DNA of 11,674 bases from Oscillospiraceae bacterium (GTDB lineage: Bacteria; Bacillota; Clostridia; Oscillospirales; Ruminococcaceae): positions 1-11,674 of the forward strand of contig DOQG01000048.1 in the NCBI GenBank assembly GCA_003512525.1. The letters are read 5' to 3'. Positions 7,758-11,674 of this stretch are shown here, in pieces. The notes beneath the pieces were generated by a model that saw only the letters and a program-made list of their open reading frames with translations, was not told the origin of the DNA and did not search any database. Numbering within the stretch: position 1 is the first letter of the stretch; each line of letters begins with the position of its first letter. A program made the position numbers and the translations under genes.

Positions 7758-7780
7758 ATACCGACAATTGATGCCGGTAT
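7758..7780 (-). other. Hairpin just after the membrane protein stop codon
   Basis: On the minus strand ATACCGGCA pairs with TGTCGGTAT (one G-T wobble) around the loop TCAAT, five bases after the TGA. No T run follows, so it is more likely a stabilising or processing structure than a terminator. With the 7721-7750 hairpin it fills most of the 84-bp gap before nnr. Confidence 0.5.
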
Positions 7781-7785
7781 CAAAT

Positions 7786-9189
7786 TCAGTTGTTCTTGTT
7801 ATCGTCATTTTTGTCATCGGATTTTTTGCCTTTGACAAAAATCTTTTTGATATCCTTGAGCTCGTGCTTTTCCTTTGCCTTTTTCATATACGGAGGATGG
7901 GGGAAATACACAGGCTCGTTTGTTTCGGCATCGATATGATGAATGTCGCGGTATTCGTTGGAGTCGGACGGGAGCTCCTTCTTTTCAAGGCGGTTTTTAA
8001 CCCTGTTCTTTGTAAAGCTGTAGATAACTGCGAACAGCGGGATACCGATGATAAGTCCGACAAAGCCGAACATACCCTGACCGACAAGCATACCGAATAT
8101 TACCCAGAAGCTGGAAAGCCCTGTAGAGTCGCCGATGATCTTAGGAGCGAGGACGTTGCCGTCTACGTTCTGGATTATTACTACCATAATGGTGAAATAG
8201 ATACACTGGATAGGATCAACGAGCACAAGCAGAAGCATACACGGGATATAACCTATAAACGGTCCGAAATACGGGATAATGCAGGTGATACCCATTATAA
8301 CGCCGCAGAGCACCGCGTAAGGCATATTGAATATGCTCATAAGCAGGACATAGACCATGCCGATAATGAAGCTGTCTAAAATCTTTCCGGTAATGAACTG
8401 CCCGAAAGACTTGTTTATTTCACGCGTGCTGTTGATGATCCTGGTAGCGACTTTGGGTTTGAACAGACAGTAAAGCACCTTTTTGAACTGAGCGGCAAAA
8501 AGCTCCTTGCTGTTGAGGAAGTAGATAGCTATTACAAAGCCGAGCAGCAGGTTCATCAGAACGCTGATTATATTCATAACGTTTGACGAGATCAAATTCC
8601 AGATATTGTTCATCTGAGGGAGAAGCTCGGTAGACAGCCAGCTGTTGAGCATATCGGAAATGCCGCCTGTGAACTGAAGGACATATGCCTCAACTTCGGG
8701 GTAGTTTCTTAGGGTCTGCGATACCCAGTCGCTTACCTGCGTGACATAGGTCGGCATATTGTTTACGAGCATTGTGATAGTATCGATAAGCTGAGGGAGC
8801 AGCACCCAGATTATACCTGTCAGTACGAGCAGGGCAAGTATCATGGTGATCGCTACGCTCATTACCCTTGCGACTTTGCGGACGGGGAACGTCTTTGGCG
8901 GCGGCTCTTCGCCCGGATGCTCACGCTCAAACTTCTCGCGCTTTCTGTCCTGGACAGTATAAAACAGTCTGCGAAGACACGGCTTTTCGATAAAAGTCGC
9001 TATCGGGCAGAGAATATAAGCAATGACAAAGCCGTAAAGTACGGGTGTCAGGATCGATAAGAATGAGAATATGCCGCCAAGTATTTCTTTGATTTGCGAA
9101 AGACCGAGGAAGAATACTATTGCGGCGGCGATAACGAGGAATGCGGTCACTCCCCAGTAGAGATATTTCTTATCCCATTTGAAATTCAT
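7786..9189 (-). CDS. AI-2E family transporter (PerM / UPF0118-type membrane protein)
   Basis: This 467-residue protein has about eight hydrophobic segments, near 12-30, 40-62, 107-133, 205-226, 268-289, 291-306, 314-342 and 362-392. A soluble loop at ~134-200 sits where the family has its extracytoplasmic domain. Family signatures are the IIPYFGPFIGYIP stretch (304-316) and NVLAPKIIGDSTGL...GFVGLIIGIPLFAV (345-388). The charged loop at ~64-106 and the lysine-rich tail (~393-467, ending KSDDKNDDNKNN) are probably cytoplasmic. Members have been proposed to export AI-2-like compounds or act as ion antiporters; the substrate cannot be predicted here. An AAAGGTG site precedes the ATG. It is the first gene of the presumed operon with nnr and the lipoprotein, and divergent from guaB. 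Confidence 0.9.
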   Translation of the reverse strand: MNFKWDKKYLYWGVTAFLVIAAAIVFFLGLSQIKEILGGIFSFLSILTPVLYGFVIAYILCPIATFIEKPCLRRLFYTVQDRKREKFEREHPGEEPPPKTFPVRKVARVMSVAITMILALLVLTGIIWVLLPQLIDTITMLVNNMPTYVTQVSDWVSQTLRNYPEVEAYVLQFTGGISDMLNSWLSTELLPQMNNIWNLISSNVMNIISVLMNLLLGFVIAIYFLNSKELFAAQFKKVLYCLFKPKVATRIINSTREINKSFGQFITGKILDSFIIGMVYVLLMSIFNMPYAVLCGVIMGITCIIPYFGPFIGYIPCMLLLVLVDPIQCIYFTIMVVIIQNVDGNVLAPKIIGDSTGLSSFWVIFGMLVGQGMFGFVGLIIGIPLFAVIYSFTKNRVKNRLEKKELPSDSNEYRDIHHIDAETNEPVYFPHPPYMKKAKEKHELKDIKKIFVKGKKSDDKNDDNKNN

Positions 9190-9243
9190 TACATCACACC
9201 TTTATTTTGATCGTATCCGACCTTTTTGGAAGTTACTGCTTTT

Positions 9244-9272
9244 ATTATAGAATTATCGGCGGAAGTTGTCAA
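9244..9272 (-). promoter_or_regulatory. Sigma-A promoter of the membrane protein-nnr-lipoprotein operon
   Basis: On the minus strand TTGACA (9272-9267) and TATAAT (9249-9244) match consensus exactly with a 17-bp spacer. The start codon at 9189 is about 48 bp after the likely transcription start. I see no strong promoter in front of nnr or the lipoprotein gene. Confidence 0.92.
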
Positions 9273-9397
9273 GGGTATACGATGAAAAGTGCACAAATGT
9301 GTGCGGATATTGAAGAATAAAAACGACGCTGCTTACGGTTAGGTAAATTCGTCAATTTTCATAGGTCCTGCGGACTTATTTTTGCGCTGTAAAGGAC

Positions 9398-9426
9398 TTG
9401 ACAAGAGGCGCTTATAAAGGTATAAT
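9398..9426 (+). promoter_or_regulatory. Sigma-A promoter of guaB
   Basis: TTGACA (9398-9403), a 17-bp spacer and TATAAT (9421-9426) match consensus exactly. Transcription should start near 9433, giving a leader of about 165 nt. Between this and the operon promoter (9273-9397) the only structures are short hairpins: GCACA/TGTGC at 9291-9304 and AGGTCC-tgc-GGACTT near 9363-9377. Confidence 0.93.
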
Positions 9427-9437
9427 TAAATCAATAG

Positions 9438-9479
9438 TAAGCGTCTGCTGTAGTTGTGTTTGCAGTAGGCTTAATTTTT
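9438..9479 (+). promoter_or_regulatory. First hairpin of the guaB leader, attenuator-like
   Basis: TAAGC-gt-CTGC (9438-9448) pairs with GCAG-tag-GCTTA (9462-9473), directly followed by ATTTTT. It starts within a few bases of the predicted transcription start, so it may be a weak attenuator or simply a 5' stabilising hairpin. Confidence 0.4.
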
Positions 9480-9490
9480 AACCGCATACA

Positions 9491-9555
9491 CGGAATACTC
9501 TGAGGCAAGCAACGTTTAATCAAGATTAAAGTACGTTTGCCTCAAAGTTATTCCG
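9491..9555 (+). promoter_or_regulatory. Long extended hairpin in the guaB leader
   Basis: CGGAATA (9491-9497) pairs with TATTCCG (9549-9555), TGAGGCAA (9501-9508) with TTGCCTCA (9537-9544), and CGTTTAATC (9513-9521) with GATTAAA...CG (9524-9535), separated by small internal loops. More than 20 pairs make chance unlikely. I do not recognise a purine, PRPP or ppGpp riboswitch consensus. It may be a cis-regulatory RNA controlling guaB. Confidence 0.6.
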
Positions 9556-9564
9556 GGGTTGCGT

Positions 9565-9590
9565 TGCACAAAGGTGCAGGAAAGGAAAGG
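9565..9590 (+). promoter_or_regulatory. Hairpin and ribosome binding site that fix the guaB start
   Basis: TGCAC-aaag-GTGCA (9565-9578) is a perfect 5-bp hairpin directly abutting the purine-rich GGAAAGGAAAGG (9579-9590), which sits 7 bp before ATG 9598. The hairpin leaves the site exposed in this fold. An in-frame TTG at 9559 falls inside the leader structure and is a poor start. Confidence 0.7.
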
Positions 9591-9597
9591 TAAAACT

Positions 9598-11106
9598 ATG
9601 GCTTTTATTTACTCTGAGCCCTCACACACATTCGGCGAGTATCTTCTCGTACCGGGTTATTCATCTTCAAAGTGTATACCTGCAAACGTATCACTGCGTA
9701 CACCCGTTGTCAAGTTCAAGAAGGGCGAGGAAAGTTCTATCTATATGAATATTCCTCTGGTATCGGCTATCATGCAGTCCGTATCAGATGACAAGATGGC
9801 AGTCGCTCTTGCAAAGGAAGGCGGCATCTCCTTCATTTACGGTTCGCAGTCTGTTGAGGATGAGGCGGCTATGGTAGCAAGAGTAAAGAGCTACAAGGCA
9901 GGCTATGTAAAGAGCGACTCCAACCTCGCTCCCGATATGACGCTTGCCGATGTGCTTGAACTCAAGGCTAAGACAGGTCACTCAACAATGCCCGTCACAA
10001 GCGACGGCACAGAGCACGGAAAGCTGTTAGGTATTGTAACAAGCCGCGACTACAGAGTATCGAGAATGGCTACAGATACAAAGGTATCTACATTTATGAC
10101 ACCTTTTGAAAAGCTCATAACCGCTCCCGCAAGCACAACACTTAAGGAAGCAAACGATATAATCTGGGAGCACAAGCTCAACTCACTCCCCATAGTTGAC
10201 GATAACGGCGTACTTATGTACTTCGTATTCAGAAAGGACTATGAACAGCACAAGGAAAACAAGAACGAGCTTCTCGACAGCAAGAAGCGCTACATAGTAG
10301 GCGCAGGTATCAACACAAGAGATTACGCGGAGCGTGTTCCGGCTCTTGTAAACGCAGGCGCTGACGTTCTGTGTATCGACAGCTCAGAGGGTTACTCCGA
10401 GTGGCAGAAGCTGACCATCGACTGGATCCGTGCAAATTACGGTGACAGTGTTAAGGTCGGCGCAGGTAACGTTGTTGATAAGGAAGGCTTCCGCTTCCTC
10501 GCAGACTGCGGCGCTGACTTTATAAAGGTAGGTATCGGCGGCGGTTCTATCTGCATTACCCGTGAGCAGAAGGGTATAGGCAGAGGACAGGCTACAGCTC
10601 TTATCGAGGTATGCGAAGAACGTGACAGATACTTTGAGGAAACAGGTGTATATATCCCTGTATGCTCAGATGGCGGTATCGTTCATGATTACCATATGAC
10701 GCTGGCACTTGCAATGGGCGCTGACTTTATGATGCTCGGCAGATACTTCTCACGTTTTGACGAATCTCCCACAAACAAGCTGTTCGTCAACGGCAGTTAT
10801 GTTAAGGAATACTGGGGCGAAGGCTCTAACCGTGCAAGAAACTGGCAGAGATACGATATGGGCGGCGACAAGAAGCTCTCATTTGAAGAGGGTGTTGACA
10901 GCTATGTTCCTTATGCAGGCAGCTTAAAGGACAATGTTACACGCTCACTGTCAAAGGTTCGTTCTACAATGTGCAACTGCGGCTGTCTTAACATTCCCGA
11001 CTTCCAGAAGAACGCAAAGCTCACTCTTGTTTCTTCTACAAGTATTGTCGAGGGTGGCTCACACGACGTTATCCTCAAGGAAAACCGCGGCGCTCGCAGC
11101 GAATAA
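9598..11106 (+). CDS. guaB: Inosine-5'-monophosphate dehydrogenase, Tritrichomonas-like type
   Basis: The 502-residue enzyme oxidises IMP to XMP with NAD+, the committed step of guanine nucleotide synthesis, in the cytoplasm. The order is an N-terminal barrel part (EPSHTFGEYLLVPG; PLVSAIMQSVS at 53-63), two CBS domains (about 100-220), then the rest of the (beta/alpha)8 barrel. Visible sites are DSSEGYS (D261), VGAGNVV (287-293), the loop VGIGGGSICITR with catalytic C319, PVCSDGGI (354-361), MLGRYFSR (379-386) and the flap dyad R418-Y419 in RNWQRYDMGG. The loop GIGGGSICITREQKGIGRG differs from the common bacterial GxGPGSICTTR. From memory, its length and the numbers of C319, D261, R418 and Y419 equal those of the 503-residue Tritrichomonas foetus enzyme. 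K310 and E431, linked there to mycophenolic acid resistance, are also present. ATG 9598 is chosen because the family N-terminus and ribosome binding site fit it. Confidence 0.96.
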   Translation: MAFIYSEPSHTFGEYLLVPGYSSSKCIPANVSLRTPVVKFKKGEESSIYMNIPLVSAIMQSVSDDKMAVALAKEGGISFIYGSQSVEDEAAMVARVKSYKAGYVKSDSNLAPDMTLADVLELKAKTGHSTMPVTSDGTEHGKLLGIVTSRDYRVSRMATDTKVSTFMTPFEKLITAPASTTLKEANDIIWEHKLNSLPIVDDNGVLMYFVFRKDYEQHKENKNELLDSKKRYIVGAGINTRDYAERVPALVNAGADVLCIDSSEGYSEWQKLTIDWIRANYGDSVKVGAGNVVDKEGFRFLADCGADFIKVGIGGGSICITREQKGIGRGQATALIEVCEERDRYFEETGVYIPVCSDGGIVHDYHMTLALAMGADFMMLGRYFSRFDESPTNKLFVNGSYVKEYWGEGSNRARNWQRYDMGGDKKLSFEEGVDSYVPYAGSLKDNVTRSLSKVRSTMCNCGCLNIPDFQKNAKLTLVSSTSIVEGGSHDVILKENRGARSE

Positions 11107-11275
11107 ACGGCAATGTGCCGTTTCAAATTCGCCGTTCTGATTGTTGCCGATAGGCGACAGTTACGTTACCGGCGGACTTAATATGCTACTGCATATTCAA
11201 TTAAGACATAATTAAAGGATACTGCAAACTGTTTAGGCTTGCGGTATCCTTTTTTCTTGTGGGAAATAAAGTTTC
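11107..11275 (+). repeat. Structured 3' element, copy 2, downstream of guaB
   Basis: The element starts at the base after the guaB TAA. Helices: P1 ACGGCA-atg-TGCCGT (11107-11121); P2 TTCGCCG (11128-11134) with CGGCGGA (11170-11176), enclosing P3 TGTTGCC-gata-GGCGACA (11142-11159); conserved CAGTTACGTTA; P4 AATATGC-tact-GCATATT (11180-11197); then the terminator. P1 differs from copy 1 at three of six pairs, yet both copies pair fully. It lies in the same orientation relative to its upstream gene as copy 1, so the two are inverted on the chromosome. Confidence 0.82.
11217..11255 (+). terminator. guaB: Intrinsic terminator of guaB
   Basis: GGATACTGCAA (11217-11227) pairs with TTGCGGTATCC (11239-11249) with one T-G wobble, followed by six T. 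It is the last hairpin of structured element copy 2, about 110 bp after the guaB stop. Confidence 0.92.
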
Positions 11276-11303
11276 TTATTGTGCATTTACGATATCACAA
11301 TTT

Positions 11304-11368
11304 AGCTCCCTTGTGTAAAGGTGAGCTTCTGTTGCTGAGTTAAACTCAGCCAACTCTTGAGGGATTGT
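11304..11368 (+). repeat. Palindromic intergenic repeat, copy B
   Basis: AGCTCCCTTG...AAAGGTGAGC, TTCTGTTGCT, CTCAGCCAAC, TTGAGGGATTG closely match copy A in reverse orientation. It contains a clear hairpin, GTTGCTGAGT-taa-ACTCAGcCAAC, with one bulged C. It lies ~30 bp beyond structured element copy 2; copy A follows copy 1 in the same relative order. Confidence 0.75.
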
Positions 11369-11421
11369 CAGCGGATGTGTTGGCAAAGAAGGAAAGGTTC
11401 GGTGCAAGCGATCCTTCAGTC

Positions 11422-11506
11422 TTGCGACAGATAAGGCTAAGCGGATATTAACGTTGTTGAAATCGCAAAGTATATCAATATTTAATATGGAAGAGCCTTG
11501 TCGCAA
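11422..11506. repeat. Nested inverted repeat between palindromic copies B and C
   Basis: TTGCGACA (11422-11429) and AGGCT (11434-11438) pair with AGCCTTGTCGCAA (11494-11506), interrupted by GATA. Inside, ATATTAA (11445-11451) pairs with TTAATAT (11482-11488). The whole could form one long imperfect hairpin of about 20 pairs. It lies between copies B and C and may be part of a MITE-like unit. Confidence 0.55.
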
Positions 11507-11509
11507 TCC

Positions 11510-11541
11510 AGCTCCCTTTGGCAAGGGAGCCGGGAATTAGT
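11510..11541 (-). repeat. Palindromic intergenic repeat, copy C (partial)
   Basis: On the minus strand GCACTAATTC, CCGGCTCCCTTGCC, AAAGGGAGCT matches the start of copy A. GCTCCCTT-tggc-AAGGGAGC is a perfect 8-bp hairpin. Its orientation is opposite to copy B, so B and C face each other. Confidence 0.7.
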
Positions 11542-11556
11542 GCTTGGCGGAGCATG

Positions 11557-11594
11557 TTGTTTTTTATCAAATTGTTAGAGCGGATAAAAAACAA
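11557..11594. repeat. 12-bp perfect inverted repeat
   Basis: TTGTTTTTTATC (11557-11568) and GATAAAAAACAA (11583-11594) are exact inverted copies around 14 bases. The stem is AT-rich with no adjoining gene in view. It could be an operator, a weak bidirectional terminator or part of the neighbouring repeat. Confidence 0.45.
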
Positions 11595-11674
11595 TGCGGC
11601 AGTATAAATAGAATATATCGCCAACACCGCTGAAAACAATTTCGGTGCGTACAAGGTGTTAATAATTTCGTGAG
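11595..11674. other. Intergenic sequence to the window edge, no gene seen
   Basis: No reading frame with a ribosome binding site and no clear promoter are visible here. CACCG and CGGTG form only a short imperfect hairpin. Confidence 0.5.

Noticed and set aside
7768..8379. 203-codon plus-strand open frame
   Set aside because: It is antisense to the AI-2E family gene, whose family motifs run through the same bases, and its product resembles nothing known.
9363..9382. AGGTCC-tgc-GGACTT hairpin followed by a T run
   Set aside because: It lies upstream of the guaB promoter with no plus-strand gene before it, and the stem is short, so a terminator role is unsupported.
9559..9597. Earlier in-frame TTG start for guaB
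   Set aside because: It falls in the structured leader. The strong purine-rich site at 9579-9590 and the family N-terminus point to ATG 9598.
5217..11368. Composite transposon
   Set aside because: The inverted repeats flank housekeeping genes and no transposase, integrase or target-site duplication is visible.
11276..11524. 82-codon minus-strand open frame
   Set aside because: It is made of palindromic repeats B and C and the inverted repeat between them, with no recognisable domain.

Overview
The window looks like chromosomal DNA of a gut Clostridia, most like Ruminococcus or [Eubacterium] siraeum-type Oscillospirales. The reasons are moderate GC, strong AGGAG-type ribosome binding sites, near-consensus sigma-A promoters, a BspA-type leucine-rich-repeat surface protein with Cys-rich and fibronectin-III-like repeats, and short palindromic CTCCCTT repeats between genes. 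The genus is inference. No tRNA, rRNA, CRISPR array, transposase or phage gene is visible.

Layout. (1) 1-677, minus: 5' part of an alpha/beta hydrolase of the BAAT C-terminal type, cut by the window edge. (2) 678-990: divergent promoters, a possible operator, and a 5' leader with twin palindromes and an attenuator-like hairpin. (3) 991-5091, plus: a 1366-residue secreted LRR protein, followed by an intrinsic terminator. (4) 5092-5588: a palindromic repeat and a structured 3' element that carries the terminator of the next operon. (5) 9189-5589, minus: a three-gene transcription unit, AI-2E-family membrane protein, then Nnr (NAD(P)H-hydrate repair), then a small lipoprotein. (6) 9190-9597: divergent promoters and a highly structured guaB leader. 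(7) 9598-11106, plus: IMP dehydrogenase of the Tritrichomonas foetus-like type, with catalytic residues at the same numbers as in that enzyme. (8) 11107-11674: a second copy of the structured 3' element, then more palindromic repeats, and no recognisable gene.

How the parts relate. The membrane protein, Nnr and lipoprotein genes probably share one promoter and one terminator. guaB is transcribed divergently from them. No shared pathway is evident: Nnr repairs damaged nicotinamide cofactors and IMPDH uses NAD+, but that link is loose. The LRR gene stands alone.

The most unusual observation is the ~168-bp element present twice, at 5419-5586 and 11107-11275. Each copy begins one or two bases after a stop codon and lies in the transcription direction of the gene it follows. 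It folds into about five helices ending in an intrinsic terminator. The first helix differs at three of six base pairs between the copies, yet both copies pair perfectly. Each copy is followed, in the same order and orientation, by the same palindromic repeat. Together they form inverted composite repeats around a ~5.5-kb block of four genes. I do not recognise the element as a named RNA family.
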